A stretch of 8,456 nt of DNA from CAYNQK01 sp964470375 (GTDB lineage: Bacteria > Spirochaetota > Spirochaetia > Treponematales > JBGSOB01): the NCBI GenBank assembly GCA_964470375.1, contig CAYYCP010000096.1, positions 1 to 8,456 of the forward strand. Direction: 5' to 3'. This document shows, in pieces, positions 1-6,151 of this stretch. The notes under the pieces are model-generated. The model did no database searches. It was not told the origin of the DNA and saw only the letters and a program-made list of their open reading frames with translations. Every line of letters starts with the position of its first letter. The stretch's first letter is position 1. The translations under genes and the position numbers were made by a program.

Positions 1-45
1 ATGGAGGAGGTCATCCGCCGGGCCTACGCCGGGGAGCTGTCGTGA
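1..45 (+). CDS. ABC transporter ATP-binding protein, C-terminal end only (partial)
   Basis: The frame is open from base 1 and ends in TGA at 43-45, giving only 14 residues (MEEVIRRAYAGELS). The methionine at base 1 is almost certainly internal. The tail resembles the usual last residues of ABC-2-type exporter ATPases, which end in an 'IEEVIRRIY.G' pattern. The stop overlaps the GTG start of the permease gene by four bases (GTGA), which suggests translational coupling. With the two following permeases this would complete a COG4586/COG4587/COG3694-type exporter. The nucleotide-binding domain itself is not in the window, so the call rests on the tail pattern and the neighbours. Confidence 0.6.
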   Translation: MEEVIRRAYAGELS

Positions 46-836
46 CCAGGGCCTACCTCGCCATCACCAAGAACTCGGTCCTCTCCAACCTGGCCTACCG
101 CGGGCACTTCCTCTTCATGGCCGCGGGCAACCTGGTCTACATCGTGGTCGTGCGGGCCCTGTGGTCCTCCATCTACCGCGGGCGCGATTCCATCAACGGG
201 ATGACCTTCGACCAGGCCTTCCTCTACTTAGTCCTAGCCATGAGCGTCTTCCTCCTCTTCCAGACCTGGACCGAGTGGTTCATGGCCGGCCGGATCCGCT
301 CGGGCGAGGCCATCATAGACTTCATCCGGCCCCTCCGGCACCAGGAGACCTATTTCTACGACGTGACCGGGTCGGCCGCCGTCAATCTCATCGCCATCAC
401 CCTGCCCTCCATCCTCATCGTGGTCCTCCTCTACCACGCCCCCCTGCCCCTGGGATGGAACCTCCTGCGCTTCGCCCCCGCCCTGATCTTGGCCTTCCTG
501 ATCACCTTCAACCTGGATTATTGCGTGGGCCTGAGCGCCTTCTACACCGAATCCATCTGGGGCATATCCACCGCCAAGGAGATGCTCGTGCTCTTCCTCT
601 CGGGGGCCCTCATTCCCCTGCCCTTCTTTCCGGAATGGGTCCGCGGCGTCCTGGATTGGCTGCCCTTCAAGGCCATCTACGACACCCCCCTCAGGATCCT
701 TCTCTCCGCGGACATGCCCCTCAAGGAATACCTCTCGCTCCTGGGCGCCCAGGCCCTGTGGGCCCTGGCCCTGCGGGGCTTGTCGGCCATCGCCTTCAGC
801 CGGGCCTCAAGGGTCTTGACGGTGAACGGAGGCTAG
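42..836 (+). CDS. ABC-2 family exporter permease (COG4587-like)
   Basis: A 264-residue integral membrane protein with about six hydrophobic segments (roughly residues 22-45, 58-77, 112-131, 143-166, 179-196 and 230-253) and no signal peptide. Two stretches fit the PF06182 (ABC2_membrane_6) family: a cytoplasmic loop 'SGEAIIDFIRPLRH' near residues 87-100, where the family has a G...D.lRPl motif, and 'LPFKAIYDTPLRI' near 207-219, where it has LPF..i...P. The start is GTG at 42, overlapping the upstream ATPase stop; this start gives the short charged N-terminus expected before helix 1. With the next gene it should form the membrane channel of an exporter. The substrate is not known for this family and nothing here reveals it. 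The stop is one base before the next ATG, so the genes are one operon. Confidence 0.85.
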   Translation: MTRAYLAITKNSVLSNLAYRGHFLFMAAGNLVYIVVVRALWSSIYRGRDSINGMTFDQAFLYLVLAMSVFLLFQTWTEWFMAGRIRSGEAIIDFIRPLRHQETYFYDVTGSAAVNLIAITLPSILIVVLLYHAPLPLGWNLLRFAPALILAFLITFNLDYCVGLSAFYTESIWGISTAKEMLVLFLSGALIPLPFFPEWVRGVLDWLPFKAIYDTPLRILLSADMPLKEYLSLLGAQALWALALRGLSAIAFSRASRVLTVNGG

Positions 837-837
837 G

Positions 838-1635
838 ATGCGCGGGCTCCTCAGGTACATCCGCCTGTACTTCCTCATCACCTCGCAGTACGTGAAGGCC
901 CGCTTGGAGTACCGGACAGACTTCATCATCGGCTCCCTGGGCATCATCTTCCAGAACGGGGCCGGCTTCCTGACCATGATGGTGCTGCTGCGCTCCATAC
1001 CCGCCCTGGAAGGCTGGTCCCGGGACCAGCTGGTCTTCCTGTTCGCCTTCTCGGTCCTGGCCGTGACCCCTTGCCAGGTGATCTTCGACCACATCTGGGC
1101 CCTCCGCAGCGAGCTCCAATCGGGCGCCTTCATCCGCTACTACTTCAAGCCCCTCAACAGCCTGTTCGCCTTCGTGGCCGACGTGGTCGACCTCAAGGGC
1201 TTCGCCCAGCTGGCCTTCGCCCTCTGGCTCCTGGTCGACTCCTCCATCCGCATCGGCTTCCCCTGGGACCCCCGCTCCGTCCTTGTCCTGGCCCTCTACC
1301 TTTTGGGCTCGAGCGCGGCCTTCACCGGCCTTATGATCACCGCCGCCTCCACGGCTTTCTGGATCACCAACTCCTACGCCGTCATGGCCTTCTTCTTCCG
1401 CTTCAGGGAGTATGCCCGCTGGCCGGTGAGCATCTTCCAGGGAGTGCTGCGCTTCGCCTTCAGCACCTTCGTACCCCTGGGCTTCATCGCCACCTTCCCC
1501 GTCCAGGGCCTCATAGACCCGGCCGGGGCGGGCTGGCTGCCCTGGCTCACCCCCCTGGTGGGGGGCGCCTTCTTCGGCCTGGCCGTCCTGGTCTGGCGAG
1601 CCGGCACCCGCAGCTGGAGCGGGACGGGAAGCTGA
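838..1635 (+). CDS. ABC-2 family exporter permease (COG3694 / DUF990-like)
   Basis: A 265-residue membrane protein and the second half-channel of the exporter. Hydrophobic stretches lie near residues 28-52, 64-84, 109-133, 148-188, 198-220 and 234-254. The loop 'LQSGAFIRYYFKPLNSLF' (93-110) matches the family's 'l.sG.ld..l.kPl' motif. The segment around 192-221 (YARWPVSIF, then FVPLGFIATFPV) matches the COG3694 signature in which an arginine and 'YP..iF' precede a 'P..f....P' helix. A Shine-Dalgarno GGAGG at 828-832 is five bases from the ATG. The gene is separated by one base from the preceding permease stop. It ends only 10 bases from the stop of the convergent gene, with no hairpin terminator between them. 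Family assignment is firm; substrate is unknown. Confidence 0.85.
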   Translation: MRGLLRYIRLYFLITSQYVKARLEYRTDFIIGSLGIIFQNGAGFLTMMVLLRSIPALEGWSRDQLVFLFAFSVLAVTPCQVIFDHIWALRSELQSGAFIRYYFKPLNSLFAFVADVVDLKGFAQLAFALWLLVDSSIRIGFPWDPRSVLVLALYLLGSSAAFTGLMITAASTAFWITNSYAVMAFFFRFREYARWPVSIFQGVLRFAFSTFVPLGFIATFPVQGLIDPAGAGWLPWLTPLVGGAFFGLAVLVWRAGTRSWSGTGS

Positions 1636-1645
1636 AGCCCTCGTC

Positions 1646-2611
1646 TCAAGCGGGCTCGGTCGGCCCGCCCTCGATGCGGACGAGGCGCTCGGGGACAAAG
1701 AGCCAGCCCTCGTCCACGATGCGGTTTTTCTTCTCGGCCGATTCGATGCCGCCCAGCTGCATGACCTCCACCAGGTGGCGCAGCACCCGCACGGAATTGT
1801 AGATGTTCCGGTACTCCGCGCAGGAGCTGGCCCTGGTGTTGGAGCAGGCGGCGCAGTCCCTACCGTACTCCGCGGAGGCTATGTCGGCGCAAGAGACCCG
1901 CCCCCGGCGGTTGAGGAGATAGTAGGCGCAGACGCAGCCGCTCTTGCCCAGGATGGGCGTGAAATCGATGTCGTCCACCATGAAGCGATCGCGCTCAGCG
2001 CGCACGCTGCGCACGTGGGCCAGCGACAGCCTGAAGCAGACGGCGTAGAGCATGCCCGCCAGCCCGGCGTTGTACAGGTTATAGACGATGGATTCTCCCC
2101 GCCTCGGCTCGGCCCGGGTGGCGATGGCGTAGCCCATCATGATCAGCCAGGCGCTCCAGAGAATGGAGGCGGCCAGGGCGAAGGAAAAAAGGAAGCGCCT
2201 AGAGCTGGCATTGATGGGCCTGGGGTTGAAGAAGGCGCAGGCGTACAGGGTCGCCCCCACGGCCTGGATGAGGTGCATGAAGAAGGCGCTGAAGAAATCC
2301 CGGTGGAAGAGGAAGCCCATGACCGCGTCCCCAGCCATGGTGGCCAGGGCGTAAGCCGCCAGGAGTCCCAGGGCCGCCCCACGCCGGCGCATGCCCACGA
2401 AGGCGCGGAAGAGGAGATAGGCCATAAGCGAAGCGCCGACCGCGACGAACAGAGCCGAGGCGGGCAGGTCGGCCGATTCCGGGGATCCGAAGGGCGAAGC
2501 CTTCACCATGCCCCAGACAAGGATGGGCGGGAAGGCGCAATACACCGCGACGCCCTCGCGGATACAAGCGCGCCAGACAGTGCCTGAGCGCGACGAAGGG
2601 CTTTCAGTCAT
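1646..2611 (-). CDS. Six-helix membrane protein with cysteine-rich winged-helix-like cytoplasmic domain
   Basis: I do not recognise this 321-residue protein as a named family. Residues 22-197 hold about six hydrophobic helices (22-38, 51-74, 78-102, 107-127, 139-163, 177-197). The rest is soluble and probably cytoplasmic. Residues 215-310 read like an OmpR/PhoB-type winged helix: helix 1 around 218-235, 'GRVSCADIASAEYG' (237-250) as helix 2, a recognition-like helix with 'VRVLRHL' (274-280), then 'IES..KKNRIVDEGWLFV' where the family's wing ends in G-Y. Six cysteines cluster in this part (C226, C228, C241, C253, C256, C264); C253-x2-C256-x7-C264 falls in the loop between helices 2 and 3. This suggests a membrane-anchored regulator with a metal, Fe-S or redox site, which is inference. 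The GD and F..AFF..H pattern at 94-112 faintly recalls YhhN/TMEM86 proteins. SD GGAG lies seven bases before ATG. The gene is monocistronic and convergent to the ABC genes. Confidence 0.75.
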   Translation of the reverse strand: MTESPSSRSGTVWRACIREGVAVYCAFPPILVWGMVKASPFGSPESADLPASALFVAVGASLMAYLLFRAFVGMRRRGAALGLLAAYALATMAGDAVMGFLFHRDFFSAFFMHLIQAVGATLYACAFFNPRPINASSRRFLFSFALAASILWSAWLIMMGYAIATRAEPRRGESIVYNLYNAGLAGMLYAVCFRLSLAHVRSVRAERDRFMVDDIDFTPILGKSGCVCAYYLLNRRGRVSCADIASAEYGRDCAACSNTRASSCAEYRNIYNSVRVLRHLVEVMQLGGIESAEKKNRIVDEGWLFVPERLVRIEGGPTEPA

Positions 2612-2629
2612 TATTTTTCTCCGTGACCC

Positions 2630-2658
2630 ACTATAGCGGTGCCGGGCCGCCCCTGCAA
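2630..2658 (-). promoter_or_regulatory. Candidate sigma-70-type promoter of the minus-strand membrane protein gene
   Basis: Read on the minus strand, TTGCAG (2658-2653) is followed by a 17-base spacer and TATAGT (2635-2630). The -10 matches TATAAT at five of six bases and the -35 keeps TTG. Transcription would start near 2623, giving a leader of only about a dozen bases that just includes the GGAG ribosome site (2619-2622). Spacing and position are good; the -35 is weak. Confidence 0.55.
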
Positions 2659-2684
2659 GCGCCGTCCTAAAAAGGCCGGGAAGC

Positions 2685-2713
2685 TTGCCTCGGAGGCGGC
2701 TATCGCGGATACT
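2685..2713 (+). promoter_or_regulatory. Candidate promoter and 11-bp dyad upstream of aguA
   Basis: TTGCCT (2685-2690), a 17-base spacer and GATACT (2708-2713) form a moderate sigma-70-type promoter. A perfect 5-1-5 dyad, GCCTC-G-GAGGC (2687-2697), overlaps the -35 and could be an operator. The predicted start site falls at or within a base or two of the aguA ATG, so the message may be leaderless. That would agree with the absence of a convincing Shine-Dalgarno. Both the promoter and the operator are inferences from pattern only. Confidence 0.35.
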
Positions 2714-2719
2714 TAGGCC

Positions 2720-4819
2720 ATGGAAGACACAAGCAAGAACGCGATACCCCGGGACGAGGACGGCTCCGAGCTCTGGCTGCGCTACCGCTTGGAGGAGGAT
2801 CCAGCCCTCCTAGCGTCATACCGAGCGGCCATCGGCTGCCTCCGCGTGGAGGGCTGGCGGACATCGGCCACCCTGGCCGCCCTGCGCGATGAGCTCCGCA
2901 TGGGTCTCTCCGCCATCCTAGGCGACCCCCTCCCCTGTCCGGAGGATCCCCTGCCATCCGGGACACCGCCGGCCCCAGGCACAGTCCTTGCCGGCACACC
3001 CTCCTCCTCCCCCACCATCGCCGGCCTGGGCCTGGACAGGGATCTGGCGGCCCTGGGCGAAGAGGGATTCATCCTCAAGCGGACGGAGATCGGGGGAAGC
3101 TCGACCATCCTCATCGCCTCCCAGGGCCAGGCGGGCGCCCTCTACGGGGCCTTTGCCCTCCTCCGGCTCCTCCAGTCCGGCTCCCCCCTCGGCGGGCTCG
3201 ACATAAAGGAGAGGCCGCGCATCGCCCTGCGGATGATAGACCACTGGGAGACCACCCGCTGCTATGCCGGGGGCAACGTCTGGGATTGGGACGCCCTCCC
3301 CGACCGCGTCCATCTCAAGTACCTGACCTACGCCCGGGCTCACGCCTCCATAGGCGTCAACGCCATGGTCCTCAACAACGTCAATGCCGAGCGTAAATAT
3401 TTGACGAAAGAGTATATCGCCAAAGAGAAGGCCCTGGCCGACCTCTTCAGACCCTACGGCATCCGGGTCTTCCTATCGGCCAACTTCTCCGCCCCCGTCT
3501 CCCTGGGCGGCCTGCCCAGCGCCGACCCGGCCGACCTGGCCGCCCTGGACTGGTGGAAGGCCAAGTGCGCGGAGATCTACGCGGCCATCCCGGACTTCGG
3601 CGGCTTCGTGGTCAAGGCCAACTCGGAAGGCGAACCCGGCCCCAAGGACTACGGCCGCAACCACGCCGAGGGCGCCAACCTCCTGGCCCGCGCCATCGAG
3701 GGCTTCGGCGGCCTGGTCATCTGGCGGGCCTTCGTATACGACCCGGATGTTGACCCGGACCGCCTCAAGCGCTCATACAAGGAGTTCGTCCCCCTGGACG
3801 GGAGCTTCCTGCCCAACGTGGTGGTCCAGGCCAAGAACGGCCCTCTGGACTTCCAGCCCCGCGAACCCTTCAACCCCCTGTTCGGGCGCCTCCCGCGCAC
3901 GCCCCTGGCCATGGAATTCCAGATCAGCCAGGAATACCTTGGACAGGATCGCCACCTGGTTTACTTGGCACCCATGTGGAAGGAAGTCCTGGATGCGGAT
4001 ACCTTCGCCCTGGGCCCCGGCTCCAGCGTGGCCAGGATCGTGGACGGGAGCCTCTACGGCCGCGAGGAGCGGAGCGTGATAGCCGCCGTGGCCAACACCG
4101 GGGACGATCCCAATTGGTGCGGGCACCACTTCCACCAAGCCAACCTCTACGCCTACGGGCGCCTGGCCTGGGACCATTCCCTGGACGCCGCCGGCATCGC
4201 CCAAGAATGGATAAAGTTGACCTGGTGCAAGGATAAGGCCTTCATCGGCCCGGTCCTGTCCATGATACTGGGCTCCCGCGAGACCTGCGTGGACTACATG
4301 ACCCCCCTGGGGCTGGGCCACATCATGGCCCGCGACCACCACATGGGCCCCCAGCCGGACGACACGGTCCCCGGCCACGAGGACTGGAGCCCCACCTATT
4401 ACCACCGCGCCGACTCATCCGGCCTGGGCTACGACCGCAGCTCGCGCGGGAGCGGCTTCAGCGCTCAATACCATCCCCCCGTGGCCGCCGTCTTCGACGA
4501 CATCGACGCCTGCCCCGAGGAGCTCCTGTGCTGGTTCCACCACGTCCCCTGGAAGCGCACCATGAAGTCGGGCCGCTGCTTCTGGGATGAACTCGCCTTC
4601 AGGTACCGCCGCGGCGTGGAGGGCGTGGATCGCATGCTGGAGACCTGGCGATCCCTGCGCGCCTTCGTGGACGGACGGCGCTTCCGCGAAGTCGAAGCCA
4701 AGCTCGTCCAGCAGGCCCGGGACGCCCGCGAATGGCACGATGTATGCTTATCCTACTTCTCCCGCTTCAGCCGCATGCCCTTCACGGACTCCTCGGGAAT
4801 TCGACAAATGCCCGCCTGA
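2720..4819 (+). CDS. aguA: GH67 alpha-glucuronidase (xylan alpha-1,2-glucuronidase)
   Basis: A 699-residue protein covering the whole GH67 family (usual length about 670-730). GH67 enzymes hydrolyse the alpha-1,2 bond linking (4-O-methyl)-D-glucuronic acid to the terminal non-reducing xylose of xylo-oligosaccharides. An N-terminal hairpin-type domain begins with 'ELWLRYR' (17-23). The TIM-barrel catalytic core starts near 'RPRIALRMIDHW' (165-176). The predicted catalytic acid is E303 in 'KANSEGEPGP'; the general-base pair is D377 in 'NGPLDFQPREP' and E405 in 'QISQEYLGQ'. The 74- and 28-residue spacings agree closely with Cellvibrio GlcA67A (E292, D365, E393). The C-terminal helical domain includes 'HHVPW' (607-611). 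There is no signal peptide, so it acts in the cytoplasm on imported aldouronic acids. The ATG at 2720 has only a weak TAGG upstream, but starting here matches the family N-terminus. The residues after about 688 look like a loose tail. Confidence 0.97.
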   Translation: MEDTSKNAIPRDEDGSELWLRYRLEEDPALLASYRAAIGCLRVEGWRTSATLAALRDELRMGLSAILGDPLPCPEDPLPSGTPPAPGTVLAGTPSSSPTIAGLGLDRDLAALGEEGFILKRTEIGGSSTILIASQGQAGALYGAFALLRLLQSGSPLGGLDIKERPRIALRMIDHWETTRCYAGGNVWDWDALPDRVHLKYLTYARAHASIGVNAMVLNNVNAERKYLTKEYIAKEKALADLFRPYGIRVFLSANFSAPVSLGGLPSADPADLAALDWWKAKCAEIYAAIPDFGGFVVKANSEGEPGPKDYGRNHAEGANLLARAIEGFGGLVIWRAFVYDPDVDPDRLKRSYKEFVPLDGSFLPNVVVQAKNGPLDFQPREPFNPLFGRLPRTPLAMEFQISQEYLGQDRHLVYLAPMWKEVLDADTFALGPGSSVARIVDGSLYGREERSVIAAVANTGDDPNWCGHHFHQANLYAYGRLAWDHSLDAAGIAQEWIKLTWCKDKAFIGPVLSMILGSRETCVDYMTPLGLGHIMARDHHMGPQPDDTVPGHEDWSPTYYHRADSSGLGYDRSSRGSGFSAQYHPPVAAVFDDIDACPEELLCWFHHVPWKRTMKSGRCFWDELAFRYRRGVEGVDRMLETWRSLRAFVDGRRFREVEAKLVQQARDAREWHDVCLSYFSRFSRMPFTDSSGIRQMPA

Positions 4820-4829
4820 GGTGTATAGT
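4801..4829 (+). promoter_or_regulatory. Strong candidate sigma-70-type promoter straddling the aguA stop codon
   Basis: TCGACA (4801-4806; five of six against TTGACA), a 17-base spacer and TATAGT (4824-4829; five of six against TATAAT) form the best promoter match in the window. The -35 lies in the last aguA codons and the -10 just after the TGA at 4817-4819. Transcription would begin near 4836, about 380 bases before the esterase ATG. It could drive a long structured leader plus the esterase, MerR and peptidase genes, or a separate small RNA. Such an AT-containing element stands out in this GC-rich sequence. Confidence 0.6.
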
Positions 4830-4856
4830 TGAAGTGACCGGAAGGCGCGGCGACGC

Positions 4857-4873
4857 GGGGAAACCGGATCCCC
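4857..4873 (+). repeat. Inverted repeat / hairpin 1 in the post-aguA gap
   Basis: GGGG (4857-4860) pairs with CCCC (4870-4873) across a nine-base loop. Beyond it, CGC before the stem and GCG at 4876-4878 can pair if two bases (AC, 4874-4875) bulge. This is the weakest of the three stems and may be chance. Confidence 0.35.
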
Positions 4874-4897
4874 ACGCGGCCGCCCCCACGGCGCGTA

Positions 4898-4918
4898 TTC
4901 CCCGCGCGCAGCGGGGAA
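4898..4918 (+). repeat. Inverted repeat / hairpin 2 in the post-aguA gap (perfect 8-bp stem)
   Basis: TTCCCCGC (4898-4905) and GCGGGGAA (4911-4918) are exact reverse complements around a five-base loop (GCGCA). The following bases (CAGGGCC) contain no T run, so it is not a classical intrinsic terminator. It lies about 60 bases downstream of the predicted start of the 4801 promoter. Confidence 0.6.
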
Positions 4919-5030
4919 CAGGGCCGGAACCGCGCGAGCCCCCGGACCGTCGTCCCTTAAGGATATCGGCCCCCGGGCGCTTGACGCGCGTCCGGCCCTC
5001 CTCATTGACGGCGCAGGGCCCGCTGCCGCC

Positions 5031-5060
5031 CGGGGGAAAGAGCTCCCGCCCTTTCCCCCG
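5031..5060 (+). repeat. Inverted repeat / hairpin 3 in the post-aguA gap (perfect 10-bp stem)
   Basis: CGGGGGAAAG (5031-5040) and CTTTCCCCCG (5051-5060) pair perfectly around a ten-base loop (5041-5050) that contains the palindrome-like AGCTCCCGCC. This is the strongest stem seen in the gap and also lacks a T tract. Its G-rich arm resembles the GCGGGGAA arm of hairpin 2. Confidence 0.65.
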
Positions 5061-5202
5061 CCGCCGGGCCATCCCTCCCGCAGAGAGCATCGGCCGGCTC
5101 CCCCTAACCCGGAAGCAACATGGCGGGCGAAGAATTCCTTCTAGCCTTCCCCCAGCGGTATGCGCTACGATAGCTCCCGATACGCGCGGCCTATCCACGC
5201 CC

Positions 5203-5209
5203 AAAGGAG
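5203..5209 (+). promoter_or_regulatory. Ribosome binding site that fixes the esterase start
   Basis: AAAGGAG ends seven bases before the ATG at 5217. It selects this codon over an in-frame ATG at 5160. The latter would add 19 residues (MRYDSSRYARPIH and so on) in front of a normal signal peptide and lacks a comparable site. Confidence 0.85.
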
Positions 5210-5216
5210 CCATACG

Positions 5217-6137
5217 ATGAAAAACATGCTGAGCCCCGCCCTCTGCCTCATGTGCGCCGCTTCCTTCGCGGAAGGGGGCCTTTCCGCAGCTGTATCCATC
5301 CCCGCCGAATTCAGGCTCCCTTGCCAGCGGCCGGGCTCCCTCATCGCCCTGGAGTACGATTGCTATCACTATACGGATTCCAAGGAGATGGGCACCGCCA
5401 TCCAGGCGAAGTTCGAGAAAGACGGCTACCGCCTGGAGCGCCGCACAAGCCCCATCAAGCGCCGCTGCAACGTATACCTGCCCTATGGTTACGACGCCAA
5501 GCTCAGCTATCCCGTGATCTACATCCTCCACGGCATCACCGACAACGAGGACTTCTACCTCCGCCCCGACGGTATCAAGAACATCCTCGACAACTTGATC
5601 TCCTCAGGGTCATGCAAGCCCTTCGTGGCCGTCTTCCCCAACGGAAATTCCTGCAAGGACTTCCTGGACCGGAGTTTTCAGAACCAGGCCGGCTACTACT
5701 TCTTCGGAAACGAGCTGGAGAAAGACCTCATGCCCCTGATCGAAACGCGCTACGCGGTCCGCAGGGACAGGGACGGCAGGGCCATCTGCGGCTTCTCCAT
5801 GGGCAGCATGCAGACACTCAACATAGGCCTGGGCCGCCTCCTCTCCCACTTTTCCTCCTTCGGGGCCTTCTCCGCGGCCCCCACATCCTACTCCGCTTTC
5901 AAGCTCGGCACGCTCATAGACGCCCAGAGCGGCTACCCCGTGAAGCTCCTCTACGGCCTCTGCGGCTCGGAAGACAACGTCGCCCTCCAGAGCCACAACG
6001 CGGCCTTGGGCACCCTGGCCCAACAGGCTTCCGGACTAGACAAAACCAATTTCCTAGACCAGCGCGTGAGCGGAGGCCACGATTTCCAGATCGCGCTCCT
6101 GGGGATCTATAACTTCCTCAGGGCCTTCTGCGGCTAA
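5217..6137 (+). CDS. Secreted esterase of the CE1 / esterase D family (probable feruloyl or acetyl-xylan esterase)
   Basis: A 306-residue alpha/beta-hydrolase (PF00756 type). The N-terminus has a lysine, a hydrophobic stretch (about 4-18) and a plausible signal peptidase site after 'ASFA' (A18), so it should be exported. Catalytic residues are visible: nucleophile S194 in GFSMG (192-196), acid D253 in 'CGSEDN', and H288 in 'SGGHDF'. The oxyanion-side strand 'YPVIYILHG' (98-106) and 'VYLPYGYD' (86-93) are typical of CE1 esterases that release ferulic acid or acetyl groups from xylan. Proximity to aguA supports a plant cell-wall role, but substrate cannot be read from sequence; S-formylglutathione hydrolase-like relatives share the fold and are normally cytoplasmic. 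No carbohydrate-binding module is present. It is followed 14 bases later by the MerR gene and is probably transcribed from the 4801 promoter. Confidence 0.88.
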   Translation: MKNMLSPALCLMCAASFAEGGLSAAVSIPAEFRLPCQRPGSLIALEYDCYHYTDSKEMGTAIQAKFEKDGYRLERRTSPIKRRCNVYLPYGYDAKLSYPVIYILHGITDNEDFYLRPDGIKNILDNLISSGSCKPFVAVFPNGNSCKDFLDRSFQNQAGYYFFGNELEKDLMPLIETRYAVRRDRDGRAICGFSMGSMQTLNIGLGRLLSHFSSFGAFSAAPTSYSAFKLGTLIDAQSGYPVKLLYGLCGSEDNVALQSHNAALGTLAQQASGLDKTNFLDQRVSGGHDFQIALLGIYNFLRAFCG

Positions 6138-6151
6138 GAGGGCCCGGATAG

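Larger units (their letters stand above)
4820..5216 (+). other. 397-bp hairpin-rich intergenic region (long leader or small RNA candidate)
   Basis: No convincing gene lies in this gap. The open frames crossing it encode Arg/Pro/Gly-rich sequence typical of random GC-rich DNA. It holds the -10 of the promoter at 4801-4829 and three GC-rich inverted repeats (4857-4873, 4898-4918, 5031-5060), none followed by a T run. Near the 3' end is GCTA-CGA-TAGC (5164-5174), a small dyad containing a possible -10 (TACGAT, 5166-5171) with no good -35. The esterase ribosome site closes the region. A leader of about 380 bases with stable stems would be unusual for a simple esterase gene, so post-transcriptional control or an independent RNA is possible. 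Confidence 0.5.

Noticed and set aside
1636..1645. A bidirectional terminator between the convergent genes
   Set aside because: Only 10 bases separate the two stops and no hairpin with T or A tracts spans them.
796..1698. A 300-residue minus-strand open frame opposite the second permease
   Set aside because: It is highly acidic, Gly/Glu-rich and low in hydrophobic residues, which is the usual antisense image of a GC-rich membrane-protein gene.
1775..2587. A 270-residue plus-strand open frame opposite the membrane protein
   Set aside because: It has no ribosome site, is Gly/Ala/Glu-rich and without a domain, while the minus-strand frame shows clear helices, a promoter and a ribosome site.
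4898..4918. Hairpin 2 as an intrinsic terminator for aguA
   Set aside because: The stem is perfect but is followed by CAGGGCC, with no T run, so it does not fit a Rho-independent terminator.
4981..5010. Two TTGACG boxes (4981-4986 and 5005-5010) as -35 elements
   Set aside because: Neither has a TATAAT-like sequence 16-18 bases downstream; the sequence there is nearly all G and C.
4732..5220. A 162-residue plus-strand open frame whose stop (TGA) overlaps the esterase ATG as ATGA
   Set aside because: It begins inside aguA in another frame, is rich in Arg, Pro and Gly, has no ribosome site, and shows no domain. The ATGA overlap looks like chance in GC-rich DNA.
4782..5531. A 249-residue minus-strand open frame across the post-aguA gap
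   Set aside because: It overlaps the well-supported esterase and the end of aguA on the opposite strand, and its residues are those expected from antisense GC-rich DNA.
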